From positions 19,950 to 83,949 of the forward strand of contig CAKRZX010000008.1 of the NCBI GenBank assembly GCA_934434555.1: 64,000 bases of DNA, read 5' to 3'. This stretch comes from an uncultured Clostridia bacterium (GTDB lineage: Bacteria > Bacillota > Clostridia > Christensenellales > QALW01). A program made the position numbers and the translations under genes. Below the pieces are notes generated by a model, which saw only the letters and a list, made by a program, of their open reading frames with translations, searched no databases and was not told where the DNA came from. How positions within the stretch are numbered: the first letter of the stretch is position 1; each line of letters opens with the position of its first letter. This document shows, one piece after another, positions 1 to 9,032 of this stretch.

Positions 1-244
1 CATTAAGTTCTGCGGCTTTGATGCAGGCAGCAAGCAGATTGAATGGATGAAGAAAACATCCGGCGCAAAACTTATCGGCGCAGTTGCTCAGGATTCCTAT
101 CAGATAGGTTATCAGGCAGTTGAGCAGGCAATATTTGCTGCCGATGGCAAAACCGTTACCGCAGACGTTGCAATAGCCGGCGCATGGTGGGATGCATCGA
201 ATGTTGACGAAATGGTTAAAAAGAACCTTGTTTACGAGGGATAA
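1..244 (+). CDS. Sugar ABC transporter substrate-binding protein, C-terminal part (5'-truncated by window edge)
   Basis: The reading frame is already open at base 2 and ends at TAA 242-244, so only about the last 80 residues are visible. They carry the closing strands of a type I periplasmic-binding fold (Peripla_BP_4-like): a Gly-Phe-Asp-Ala segment, then an Ile-Gly-Ala-Val-Ala-Gln-Asp segment, then the helix YQIGYQAVEQAI. Such proteins are usually lipoproteins that deliver a sugar to a membrane permease. The permease and ATPase genes are not in the window and would lie upstream. The ligand cannot be inferred. A clear terminator follows directly, so this is the last gene of its operon. Confidence 0.8.
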   Translation, partial: IKFCGFDAGSKQIEWMKKTSGAKLIGAVAQDSYQIGYQAVEQAIFAADGKTVTADVAIAGAWWDASNVDEMVKKNLVYEG

Positions 245-261
245 TAAAATTTTATAACCCA

Positions 262-290
262 AACCCGCTGTAACAGGCGGGTTTTTTTAT
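262..290 (+). terminator. Rho-independent terminator after sugar-binding protein
   Basis: A 7-bp stem (aacccgc / gcgggtt) with an 8-nt loop is followed by a run of seven T. It separates the sugar ABC operon from the uvrB promoter. Confidence 0.85.
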
Positions 291-333
291 ATAAACCAGA
301 ACAGAACGGCATTATTCCGGCAATATAAAATCC

Positions 334-362
334 TTGTTATTTGATAAAAAATGTGGTATACT
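334..362 (+). promoter_or_regulatory. Promoter of uvrB-uvrA operon
   Basis: TTGTTA (334-339) and TATACT (357-362) are separated by 17 nt, 38 nt before the uvrB start. No clear GAAC-N4-GTTC type LexA box is visible, although SOS control is common for this operon. Confidence 0.6.
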
Positions 363-399
363 ACTACGGTAATAACGGTGCGGTTTTTGCGGAGTTTTT

Positions 400-2349
400 A
401 TGGATAAATTTGTGTTAAAATCTGATTTCAAACCTACCGGGGACCAGCCGCAGGCGATAGAGGCACTTGTTAACGGGCTGAATGACGGATTGAAATCACA
501 GGTGCTTTTGGGCGTAACGGGTTCGGGTAAAACTTTTACCATGGCAAACATAATAGAAAGTGTCAACCGGCCTACGCTTGTGCTTGCCCACAACAAAACC
601 CTTGCGGCACAGTTGTACTCCGAATTTAAGGAGTTTTTCCCCGATAATGCAGTGGAGTATTTCGTTTCGTTTTACGATTATTATCAGCCGGAGGCTTATA
701 TTCCGCAAACTGACACGTATATAGAAAAGGATTCGTCCATAAACGAAGAGATAGAAAAACTGCGCCACAGCGCCACCTGTTCTTTGCAGGAGCGGCGGGA
801 CGTTATTGTTGTTTCGTCCGTTTCGTGCATATACGGTCTGGGCGACCCGCAGGCGTACAGGGAAATGTCGGTATCGCTGCGCCCGGGAATGAAAATGGAG
901 CGGGACGAACTGCTGAAAAGACTTGTGGATATACAGTACGAACGCAACGACGTTGAGTTTATCCGCGGTACGTTTCGCGTCCGCGGCGACAGCGTGGAGA
1001 TTATCACCGCCGAGCGCAGCGACAAGGCGATCCGCGTTGAGTTTTTCGGTGACGAAATTGACCGCATCTGCGAAACGGAAGTGGTTACGGGGCACGTGCT
1101 TTCAAACCTTGCCCACGCGGCAATATTCCCCAACACTCACTATGCGGCGGATTCCGAACAGATTCGCACGGCGATAAAAAATATAAACGCCGACCTTGAA
1201 ATCAGGCTTGAAGAGTTTGAAAAAGAGGGGAAGCCTTTGGAAAAAGAGCGCCTTGAAAGCAGGACACGCTATGACGTTGAGATGATTGGCGAAATAGGCT
1301 ACTGTTCGGGCATAGAAAATTATTCCCGATATCTTGACGGGCGCGCACCGGGCGAGCCGCCGTATACACTTCTTGATTATTTCCCTTCCGATTTTATTAC
1401 CTTTATTGACGAATCCCACGTTACCGTGCCGCAACTCAGGACAATGTATGCGGGGGACAGGTCAAGAAAACAAATGCTTGTGGATTACGGCTTCCGTTTG
1501 CCCGCAGCGTTTGATAACCGACCCTTGCGCTTTGAAGAGGCGGAAGCCCGCTTGGGGCAGACGGTATTCGTTTCGGCAACTCCGGCGGAATATGAACTTG
1601 AACGTGCCGGAGGAGAAACGGTTGAACAGATTATCCGCCCCACCGGTCTGCTTGACCCGGAAATCGAAGTGCGCCCCATAAACGGGCAGATTGACGATTT
1701 GATAAGCGAAATCAATAAGACAACCTCCGCCGGATACAGAACCCTTGTTACAACTTTAACAAAGAAAATGGCGGAAATGCTTACCGATTATTTAACCGAA
1801 GCGGGAATAAGGGCAGAGTATATGCACTCGGAAATCCACACCCTTGAACGTGTGGAGATTTTAAGAAATCTGCGCATGGGCAAGCATGACGTGCTTGTGG
1901 GAATAAATCTTCTCCGAGAAGGGCTTGACCTGCCGGAAGTTGCGCTTATTGCCATTCTTGACGCGGACAAGGAGGGGTTTTTGCGCTCAAAACGTTCGCT
2001 TATCCAAACAATCGGGCGCGGCGCCCGAAACGCGGACGGCAGGGTAATAATGTATGCGGATAATATGACCGACTCGATGAAAGACGCCATAGGCGAAACC
2101 CGCAGACGCCGCAAAATTCAGCAGGAATATAACAAAGAACATAATATCACGCCTAAAACAATAGTCAAACCGATTGCCGATTTGATAGAAATTACGGGCG
2201 AAATAAAGGAAAAGGATATTTCAAAAGTCGATACAAAAACGCGGATCAGGCAACTTGAAGAGGAAATGCTGCGCCTGGCAAAGAATCTTGAATTTGAAAA
2301 AGCGGCAAAAGTGCGCGATACGCTTAAAATTCTTTACGGTGAAGAATAG
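400..2349 (+). CDS. uvrB: UvrABC excinuclease subunit B
   Basis: Damage-verification helicase of nucleotide excision repair; it is loaded by UvrA and recruits UvrC for incision. The 649 residues are full length. Visible marks are Walker A GVTGSGKT (38-45), the beta-hairpin region FVSFYDYYQPEAYIP used to probe for lesions, the Walker B/DEAD-like IDESH motif, the helicase segment TIGRGARN, and a C-terminal UVR domain (IRQLEEEML...LEFEKAAKVRD) that contacts UvrC. The start ATG follows a GGAG ribosome site. The stop TAG is directly abutted by the uvrA ATG, so the two are translationally coupled in the order uvrB-uvrA typical of Firmicutes. Confidence 0.98.
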   Translation: MDKFVLKSDFKPTGDQPQAIEALVNGLNDGLKSQVLLGVTGSGKTFTMANIIESVNRPTLVLAHNKTLAAQLYSEFKEFFPDNAVEYFVSFYDYYQPEAYIPQTDTYIEKDSSINEEIEKLRHSATCSLQERRDVIVVSSVSCIYGLGDPQAYREMSVSLRPGMKMERDELLKRLVDIQYERNDVEFIRGTFRVRGDSVEIITAERSDKAIRVEFFGDEIDRICETEVVTGHVLSNLAHAAIFPNTHYAADSEQIRTAIKNINADLEIRLEEFEKEGKPLEKERLESRTRYDVEMIGEIGYCSGIENYSRYLDGRAPGEPPYTLLDYFPSDFITFIDESHVTVPQLRTMYAGDRSRKQMLVDYGFRLPAAFDNRPLRFEEAEARLGQTVFVSATPAEYELERAGGETVEQIIRPTGLLDPEIEVRPINGQIDDLISEINKTTSAGYRTLVTTLTKKMAEMLTDYLTEAGIRAEYMHSEIHTLERVEILRNLRMGKHDVLVGINLLREGLDLPEVALIAILDADKEGFLRSKRSLIQTIGRGARNADGRVIMYADNMTDSMKDAIGETRRRRKIQQEYNKEHNITPKTIVKPIADLIEITGEIKEKDISKVDTKTRIRQLEEEMLRLAKNLEFEKAAKVRDTLKILYGEE

Positions 2350-5184
2350 ATGAGAGATAATATTATTATAAAAAACGCAAAAACCCATAATCTTAAAGGC
2401 GTAACGGTGGAAATACCCAGAAATAAACTTGTGGTGTTTACCGGGCTTTCGGGGTCGGGTAAAAGTTCGCTGGCGTTTGATACCCTTTATGCCGAGGGTC
2501 AGCGCAGATACGTGGAAAGCCTTTCATCGTATGCCCGTCAGTTTTTAGGGCAAATGGAAAAGCCCGACGTGGAGCTTATAGAGGGACTTTCCCCGGCAAT
2601 AAGTATTGACCAGAAAACAACAAACAACAATCCCCGTTCAACAGTGGGTACGGTAACGGAAATACACGATTATCTGCGGCTTTTGTACGCCCGCATAGGC
2701 GTTGCACACTGCCCCGTGTGCGGAAAAGAGATAAACAAACAGTCGGTTGATCAGATTGTACAGGCGGTGCTTGCACTTCCGGAAAACACAAAAATACTTG
2801 TGCTTGCACCCGTTATACGGGCAAAAAAGGGCGAGCACGTAAGAGTGATGGAAGATTTAAGAAAAAACGGCTTTGTGCGTGCGAAAATCGACGGCGAAGT
2901 GTTCGATTTGACCGACGGCGAAATTAAACTTGAAAAGAATATCAAACACTGTATTTCCGCCGTGGTTGACAGGCTTATCGTCAGGGAAGAGATACGCTCG
3001 CGGCTTACGGATTCCGTTGAGGCGGCGTTAAACGCGGCAAACGGGCTTGTTATAATCGACAGGCTTGACAAAAATACCGAAATGCTTTTCAGCGAAAACT
3101 ATGCCTGCCCTGACTGCAACGTGAGCATTGAGGCGCTTGAACCGAGGCTGTTTTCCTTTAACTCGCCTTTCGGCGCCTGCCCCGAATGTGCGGGCATAGG
3201 CAGCATTATGTCCCTTGACCCGTCGCTTGTGGTAAGCGATGAAAACAAGTCGCTGCGCGAGGGCGCAATTCATGTGCCGGGCTGGTTCGTTATGGGCACG
3301 GACACGATGAATTTTATGTATTTTTCGGGACTTTCAAAGCATTACGGGTTCAGCCTTGATGTGCCTTTTAAGGATTTGAGCGATAAAATAAAGAACATAA
3401 TCCTTTATGGTTCGGGAGATGAAGAAATAGAATTTTCCGTTACCACAAGCCGCCATTCAAGAAGTTTTGTCCAGCCCTTTGAGGGGATAATTCCGCAAAT
3501 TCAGCGCCGCTACAACGAAACGAAAAGCGAGGGCGTAAAGCGGGATCTGGAACAACTTATGGTACAGTCGCCCTGCCGTTCCTGCGGGGGAAAACGCTAT
3601 CGCCCCGAAGCACTTGCGGTAACGGTAAACGGTAAAAACATATTTGAACTTTCCGATATGCCCGTAAGTGAAATGCATCGGTTTATTAAAGAACTTGAAC
3701 TCTCCGGCAAGGACGAAATAATCGCCGAGCGAATACTGAAAGAAATCGATTCGCGTCTTTCATTCCTTGAAAACGTGGGTCTTGAATATTTAACGCTTAC
3801 CCGGTCCGCCTGTACGCTTTCAGGCGGCGAGGCACAGCGAATACGCCTTGCAACCCAGATAGGGGCAGGGCTTATGGGCGTCCTTTACGTGCTTGACGAA
3901 CCCAGTATCGGGCTTCATCAGCGGGATAACGAAAAACTGCTTGCTTCGTTAAAGGGCTTGCGGGATTTGGGCAATACCCTTGTTGTGGTGGAACACGATG
4001 AGGAAACAATACGGCAGGCGGACTACGTTGTGGATATCGGACCCGGTGCGGGTTCGGGCGGCGGCGAGATTGTCTGTGCGGGTACGCCCGATGAAATCGC
4101 CGCGTGCGAAAAATCAATAACGGGCGCGTATCTTTCGGGCAGAATGACCATTCCCGTGCCGGGTGCGAGAAGAAAGCCCAAAAACTGGATCACGGTTGAA
4201 AAAGCCTTTGCAAACAATCTTAAAAACATCACGGTAAAATTCCCGCTCGGCGTAATATGCGCGGTTACGGGTGTTTCAGGTTCGGGCAAAAGCTCGCTTG
4301 TAAATCAGGTACTTTATACAACCCTTGCACGCGAACTTAACGGCGCACACTTCCCGCCGGCAAAATGCAAGGGCGTTTCGGGGCTTGAAAACCTTGACAA
4401 AGTCGTGGTTATCGACCAGAGCCCCATAGGCAGAACACCCAGAAGCAACCCGGCAACATATACGGGAGTGTTTGACCATATCAGGAATCTGTTTGCCCAA
4501 ACGCAGGATGCGAAAATGCACGGCTACAACAGCGGCAGATTCAGCTTTAACGTTAAAGGCGGCAGATGTGAGGCTTGCAGCGGCGACGGCATTATAAAAA
4601 TCAATATGAACTTTATGCCCGATATTTATGTTCCCTGCGAGGTTTGCGGCGGCAAAAGATACTCAAAGGAAACGCTTGAAGTGCGCTATAAGGGTAAAAA
4701 CATCTTTGAAGTGCTTGATATGACCGTTGAAGAGGCGCTTGCGTTTTTTGAAAACGTTCCGCAGATTCAAAGGAAAATACAGTTGCTTTTTGATGTGGGA
4801 CTCGGGTATATCAAACTCGGTCAGCCCTCAACAATGCTTTCGGGCGGTGAGGCGCAAAGGGTGAAACTTGCAACCGAACTTTCCCGCCGTGCAACGGGCA
4901 AAACGGTGTATATTCTTGACGAACCCACAACGGGGCTTCACACTCACGACGTAAAACAACTTATCGGCATTCTTGACCGCCTTGCAACAGGGGGCAATAC
5001 GGTTATTGTTATTGAACACAACCTTGATATTATAAAAGTAGCCGACTGGTGCATAGATATGGGTCCTGAGGGAGGCAATGCGGGCGGAACGGTTATCGCA
5101 CAGGGTACGCCCGAGGAAATAGCGGAAAATCCCGTAAGTTACACGGGTAAATTTATAAAGAAAATTTTGGAGGGACAAAAATGA
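2350..5184 (+). CDS. uvrA: UvrABC excinuclease subunit A
   Basis: DNA-damage recognition ATPase of nucleotide excision repair. The 944 residues match the family length. It has two ABC ATPase halves: the first Walker A GLSGSGKSS lies near residue 32, the second (GVSGSGKSS) in the C-terminal half, and both halves carry LSGGEAQR signatures. Zinc sites are visible as CPVCGKE, the CPDC...CPEC pair, and CEAC...CEVC in the second half. It starts at the base after the uvrB stop and overlaps the next gene by four bases (ATGA), so three genes are coupled. Confidence 0.98.
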   Translation: MRDNIIIKNAKTHNLKGVTVEIPRNKLVVFTGLSGSGKSSLAFDTLYAEGQRRYVESLSSYARQFLGQMEKPDVELIEGLSPAISIDQKTTNNNPRSTVGTVTEIHDYLRLLYARIGVAHCPVCGKEINKQSVDQIVQAVLALPENTKILVLAPVIRAKKGEHVRVMEDLRKNGFVRAKIDGEVFDLTDGEIKLEKNIKHCISAVVDRLIVREEIRSRLTDSVEAALNAANGLVIIDRLDKNTEMLFSENYACPDCNVSIEALEPRLFSFNSPFGACPECAGIGSIMSLDPSLVVSDENKSLREGAIHVPGWFVMGTDTMNFMYFSGLSKHYGFSLDVPFKDLSDKIKNIILYGSGDEEIEFSVTTSRHSRSFVQPFEGIIPQIQRRYNETKSEGVKRDLEQLMVQSPCRSCGGKRYRPEALAVTVNGKNIFELSDMPVSEMHRFIKELELSGKDEIIAERILKEIDSRLSFLENVGLEYLTLTRSACTLSGGEAQRIRLATQIGAGLMGVLYVLDEPSIGLHQRDNEKLLASLKGLRDLGNTLVVVEHDEETIRQADYVVDIGPGAGSGGGEIVCAGTPDEIAACEKSITGAYLSGRMTIPVPGARRKPKNWITVEKAFANNLKNITVKFPLGVICAVTGVSGSGKSSLVNQVLYTTLARELNGAHFPPAKCKGVSGLENLDKVVVIDQSPIGRTPRSNPATYTGVFDHIRNLFAQTQDAKMHGYNSGRFSFNVKGGRCEACSGDGIIKINMNFMPDIYVPCEVCGGKRYSKETLEVRYKGKNIFEVLDMTVEEALAFFENVPQIQRKIQLLFDVGLGYIKLGQPSTMLSGGEAQRVKLATELSRRATGKTVYILDEPTTGLHTHDVKQLIGILDRLATGGNTVIVIEHNLDIIKVADWCIDMGPEGGNAGGTVIAQGTPEEIAENPVSYTGKFIKKILEGQK

Positions 5185-5870
5185 GAATCAGGAACAGAAT
5201 CAAGAATCTTATCTGGGGCTTGGCGGTTATTGCCGTAGGAGTAGGCTTTCTGGGCGATAAAATGAATTTCTGGGGCGAAAACTTTGTTTTCGGAGAGTTG
5301 TTTTCAAAAATCTGGTGGGCGGTGCTTATAATCTTGGTGGGAATATCGTCTCTAATTGACGCACTTTCGGTGTTCGGTGTGGTGGTATCGGGAGTGGGTA
5401 TATACCTGCTTATTTCCCGCTTTACCGATGTGCTTGACATCGGCACGATTATTGTTCCCGTAATTATAATCATTATCGGCTTGGGCATTGTGTTCGGCGG
5501 ACGGAACAGAAAGCACAGATACGTTAAGCCCGAAACCGTAAGCGGCGAGGCAACGGCTGAATATAAGTGTGTATTTTCAGGCAAGGATATAAAGTTTACG
5601 GGCAATATGGCTGACGGAATAAGCCTTGAAACCGTTTTCGGAGGCATGTCGGCTGACTTTTCCGCCTGTACGGCGACAAATGACGTTACGCTTTTTGCAA
5701 AGACCGTTTTCGGCGGAATAAATATAATTCTGCCCGCAAACGTGAATGTAACGCTGTCAGGAAAATCGGCCATGGGCGGAGCGGACAGCGAGCGCAAAAC
5801 CGCTTTTGAAAATGCGCCTGCGGTACATATTGTTTACGACTGCGCTTTCGGCGGGGTAGACGTTAAATGA
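5181..5870 (+). CDS. LiaF-like membrane protein (LiaF transmembrane plus C-terminal beta domain)
   Basis: The 229-residue protein has an N-terminal hydrophobic half with about four helices (residues 8-25, 42-60, 62-80 and 88-106) and a soluble C-terminal half. The latter holds the glycine-rich strand repeats typical of LiaF-like proteins (VFGGMSADFS, VFGGINIILP, MGGADS, AFGGVDVK). LiaF proteins inhibit LiaRS-type cell-envelope stress sensors, and family members without such a partner also exist. No liaS or liaR lies nearby, so the role here is open. The ATG overlaps the uvrA stop (ATGA), which suggests co-expression with DNA repair genes. The function is family-based inference. Confidence 0.75.
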   Translation: MRIRNRIKNLIWGLAVIAVGVGFLGDKMNFWGENFVFGELFSKIWWAVLIILVGISSLIDALSVFGVVVSGVGIYLLISRFTDVLDIGTIIVPVIIIIIGLGIVFGGRNRKHRYVKPETVSGEATAEYKCVFSGKDIKFTGNMADGISLETVFGGMSADFSACTATNDVTLFAKTVFGGINIILPANVNVTLSGKSAMGGADSERKTAFENAPAVHIVYDCAFGGVDVK

Positions 5871-5918
5871 CCGTTCTTTAACAGGACGATAACATATAAT
5901 TAATATATATAAATTCGC

Positions 5919-5947
5919 TTGCCTTAAAAATAGGATAGTGGTAAAAT
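5919..5947 (+). promoter_or_regulatory. Promoter of the HD-GYP gene
   Basis: TTGCCT (5919-5924), a 17-nt spacer and TAAAAT (5942-5947) precede the ribosome site GGGAGG of the gene at 5994. Confidence 0.55.
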
Positions 5948-5993
5948 ATACAAGTGTGCTGAATAGGTTCGGTACGGGAGGCGAATTTATACT

Positions 5994-6797
5994 ATGAAGC
6001 GCAGAAAAACCGGATTCAAAAAGCGCATTACGATGGGCGTAATTGTGCTGGGATTGATTCTTGTGTCCGTAAGTGCGGTGTTCTGTATATATTGGTCGAA
6101 GTACGAGGTTCACGAAAACGCGGTTATTATAATGGATGCGGCACTTGTACTGTGGCTTGTGGCAGTGGCGGCATTTGTCGCCGTCTCGGTGCTTGCTTCA
6201 AAATATGAGCAAAAGATATATGAGCAGGACAAAATGCTGAGCGAGTTTCTTGACGTTTTCAGCAGTTTTGTTGACGCAAAGGACAGTTATACGTACGGAC
6301 ATTCCCGACGCGTTGCAGAGTATTCCCGCGAAATTGCCGGGGAACTTGGTTTTTCGGAGGAAAAATGCAGCCATGTTTATCAGGTTGCGCTTCTGCATGA
6401 TATAGGCAAGTGCTTTATTCCCGATGAGATTCTTAAAAAGGCGGGGGCCCTTACCGAAGAAGAAGTTGCGGCAGTAAAAATGCATCCTGTAAAAGGCGCT
6501 GAAATGGTTAAGGGGCTTTCCCTTGTTCCGGGGATTTACGACGGAATACTTTACCATCACGAGCGGTACGACGGCAAGGGTTATCCTACGGGCAAAAAGG
6601 GCAAAGATATTCCGCTTATAGGCAGAATAATCACCGTTGCCGACGCCTATGACGCAATGACAAGCGATCGCGTTTACAAAGGTAAACTGACGCAGGCGCA
6701 GGCGGAAAAAGAATTAAAAGATAACAGAGGCACGCAGTTTGACCCGGAGATAGTAAATGTGTTTTTAGCTGTGTTGGAACGAAAACAACAGCAATAA
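5994..6797 (+). CDS. Membrane-anchored HD-GYP domain phosphohydrolase
   Basis: Probable cyclic-di-GMP phosphodiesterase or related HD-type hydrolase. Residues 14-33 and 43-65 form two transmembrane helices, followed by a cytoplasmic HD-GYP domain. Metal ligands are visible in HSRRVAEYS, LLHDIGKC (the HD pair) and HHERYDGKGYP, followed by the ADAYDAMTSDR segment. All positions characteristic of HD-GYP proteins appear intact. No sensor domain (PAS, GAF) is present, so the signal would be read by the short N-terminal region or a partner. The gene is monocistronic, with its own promoter and a hairpin directly after it. Confidence 0.88.
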   Translation: MKRRKTGFKKRITMGVIVLGLILVSVSAVFCIYWSKYEVHENAVIIMDAALVLWLVAVAAFVAVSVLASKYEQKIYEQDKMLSEFLDVFSSFVDAKDSYTYGHSRRVAEYSREIAGELGFSEEKCSHVYQVALLHDIGKCFIPDEILKKAGALTEEEVAAVKMHPVKGAEMVKGLSLVPGIYDGILYHHERYDGKGYPTGKKGKDIPLIGRIITVADAYDAMTSDRVYKGKLTQAQAEKELKDNRGTQFDPEIVNVFLAVLERKQQQ

Positions 6798-6802
6798 TAC
6801 AG

Positions 6803-6840
6803 GCGGCACGGATTTTTCCGTGCCGCCGCTTGTTTTATTC
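6803..6840. terminator. Bidirectional terminator between convergent genes
   Basis: A 10-bp GC-rich stem (gcggcacgga / tccgtgccgc) sits between the HD-GYP gene and the convergent hydrolase gene. The T-rich tail on the plus side is interrupted (cgcttgttttatt). Confidence 0.7.
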
Positions 6841-8907
6841 GCCTTTTTTGAACACTGCAAGTTTTGTTAACTGCAATGCATCGGGATAGTCGGAAGAGTT
6901 GATAAACAACTTAATGTAGCGGTAATTGCCCTTTATCGGGTCATAGAACGATGTGTAAGGACCGCCCACCGCAACACGCCTGCCTACGCGCTCCGCAAGC
7001 AGAGTATAGTCTTTGCCGTCATTTGAACCGTAAATTCTGAACTCAATAAAGTGCATATCTTTTTGGTTGGAATTTATGCAAAGATATCCCACATCTTCGG
7101 GCTTTCCTAAATCGATAACAAACGTTTGGCTTACTCTGGGGGCAAACGCACACCAGAAAGTATCAGGATTGTTGTCCGTAAGGTTAGCCAAAGGTGTTTC
7201 GGGGTTATCGCAGAGTACCGAGATATTTTCCGCCTTTATCTCCTCGCCAAGTTTTGCCGTATCGGGAGAAATAGGATTGATATTTTCGGGATATTCCTCG
7301 GTTTCATAAGCACCCAAATCATAAGAGTTAAGCAGGAGAACCCAGTCACGCTCACAGGGCATTTTGGGAATATCCATTGTTCCGTCGGCAGAAATAACAT
7401 CTGGCAGGTCAATAAACTTACCGTGAATGGGGTCATACCAACGGGCCTGATATTTAACGTTCTTTTTAAGGTTAAATATTTTGCCTGTTTCATTGTATTT
7501 GCCGAAGAAATAGAATACGAAAACATCGTCGTCTATGTGGGAGATTGCCACATATTTGCGCATTTCAAAGGCGCCGTATTCGTGATCGAAAGAGGGAACA
7601 AGTTTGCCCCAGCCAACATACTCATAGAATTTGCGGAGATATGTCATCTCGGTTGAACCGGGTTTGTTCATACCTACGTACCAGGGCTCAGGTGAATAAA
7701 GCAGCCAGCCGCGGTCATCAGTCTGGTTCCAGCCCATAGCCCATACACCGGTAACGCCGTATGTAAAGCCCGCGCTTCCCGCCTGAACGGCCTGCCATGC
7801 GCCGATTCTTGACGGGTCATAGCCGTTATAGCCGCCGCAGAAGATATCTTCGTACTGACATTCGGTTTCAATAAAAGGCTTAACTTTCGGGTTGTCATAG
7901 TATCCCTCATAGAAAGAACGGGGCTGTAACGAGGGGTATCCGCCGTGACCTGCCTGCAACGCAAACCACTGATGCCAACTTTCATTATTAAGTTCCTGCG
8001 CACGGTCGTCGCTGAAATACATGGGATACATATGCGCGCCGTTGGGGCGGTGATAGCCGTCAAGTTTGCCTACAAGAGCACCCGCCTGTTTGTAAATTTC
8101 AAAGGTGTTAAAGCGCCTGTCGGTAATTTCCTGCCCCGTAATCCATACAACGGGATAGCACGCATAACGGGCAACGCAGTAGCGCACAAAGGCAAGCATC
8201 GGTTCGGGCTTGCTGCCGAAACGGCAAATTGAATTTGTGTGTACGCCGAAACCCATTGCTACGGTCATGCCGATAGAGGCAAGGTACTCCATCATAACGT
8301 CCATGCTCTCATTAAATGCCTGAGGATTGATGAGGGTGTACTTTTCGCTCCACCAATGATGAACACGCTTGTTGCCGCCGCCGTCGGATTCGGCAGAGTC
8401 AAAATAAGTCTGATAAACGGTAAAGCCCTTTTTCTTACGGTCATCGGCAAGGTGCTTGAACTGATTGCCGCAGTTGCAGCCGGGGCAGTTGCACTCGTGC
8501 AAACGTTCGTAGTCGGGCATCTGCCAATGGGTATCGCCCAAATAGAAGAAAGGCGTGCCGTCGGCATAGCAGAGGAAGTGGCTGTCCTTTTTTGTTGTAA
8601 CGTAGCCGTGCTTTTCAAGGTCGGTTTCCGGCTCTGCGCTTACGCAGATTACCGTGCCGCTGTCGGAAAGGGAAACGTTATCCTTATCGGAACAGGTAAC
8701 GGTATACTCCCACTTTCCTGCTTCGTCGGGTGAAAAGCGTACTTTCCATTCATTTCCGCCGTTCCAGAAACCGGGCAGAGTTATTTTTCTGCCGCTCTCG
8801 TGAGTGAAAACCGCATCAATTTCCGTATCAAGGAAAGGGTTTTCGTAGGTCTTGGTGCTGCTTAACACTATTTCACAGCGCTTAAAGACCTTTACTTCCA
8901 TGTTCAT
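6835..8907 (-). CDS. DUF5060/DUF4038 (apiosidase-like) glycoside hydrolase with C-terminal F5/8C-type domain, cytoplasmic
   Basis: Putative glycosidase of the DUF4038 clan (GH140-like TIM barrel). Counting from the upstream ATG at 8913, residues 10-95 form a DUF5060-type beta domain, about 100-500 the barrel (FFYLGDTHW, then WITGQEIT with Glu262 as a candidate catalytic acid, and IETECQYED as a second acidic site), and about 570-690 a discoidin-like F5/8C module (NPDTFWCAF ... FIEFRIYGSNDG). There is no signal peptide. The second in-frame ATG at 8907 is preferred because AGGAGG lies 9 nt before it, against 3 nt for the ATG at 8913. Oddity: a dense cysteine cluster CNCPGCNC near residue 141. 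It is related to the hydrolases at 51360 and 54058. The substrate is unknown. Confidence 0.8.
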   Translation of the reverse strand: MNMEVKVFKRCEIVLSSTKTYENPFLDTEIDAVFTHESGRKITLPGFWNGGNEWKVRFSPDEAGKWEYTVTCSDKDNVSLSDSGTVICVSAEPETDLEKHGYVTTKKDSHFLCYADGTPFFYLGDTHWQMPDYERLHECNCPGCNCGNQFKHLADDRKKKGFTVYQTYFDSAESDGGGNKRVHHWWSEKYTLINPQAFNESMDVMMEYLASIGMTVAMGFGVHTNSICRFGSKPEPMLAFVRYCVARYACYPVVWITGQEITDRRFNTFEIYKQAGALVGKLDGYHRPNGAHMYPMYFSDDRAQELNNESWHQWFALQAGHGGYPSLQPRSFYEGYYDNPKVKPFIETECQYEDIFCGGYNGYDPSRIGAWQAVQAGSAGFTYGVTGVWAMGWNQTDDRGWLLYSPEPWYVGMNKPGSTEMTYLRKFYEYVGWGKLVPSFDHEYGAFEMRKYVAISHIDDDVFVFYFFGKYNETGKIFNLKKNVKYQARWYDPIHGKFIDLPDVISADGTMDIPKMPCERDWVLLLNSYDLGAYETEEYPENINPISPDTAKLGEEIKAENISVLCDNPETPLANLTDNNPDTFWCAFAPRVSQTFVIDLGKPEDVGYLCINSNQKDMHFIEFRIYGSNDGKDYTLLAERVGRRVAVGGPYTSFYDPIKGNYRYIKLFINSSDYPDALQLTKLAVFKKGE

Positions 8908-8942
8908 TTTCATACTCCTCCTAAAAATCGTGAGTTGATTTT

Positions 8943-9000
8943 AAGCAACCGTTTTTTCGATTGCTTTGACTATTGTACCATAGTGTAAATAATATTTCAA
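8943..9000 (-). promoter_or_regulatory. Promoter and leader hairpin of the 6835-8907 hydrolase
   Basis: On the minus strand TTGAAA (8995-9000), a 17-nt spacer and TACAAT (8972-8977) form a promoter. The leader then contains a 9-bp stem-loop (8943-8966, one U-G pair) before the ribosome site. The hydrolase can therefore be transcribed apart from the upstream gene at 9033. Confidence 0.6.
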
Positions 9001-9032
9001 TACCCAAAATGCATTTTTTTTGAAAAAATTTT

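Noticed and set aside
300..400. LexA box upstream of uvrB
   Set aside because: No GAAC-N4-GTTC or similar palindrome is visible around the promoter.
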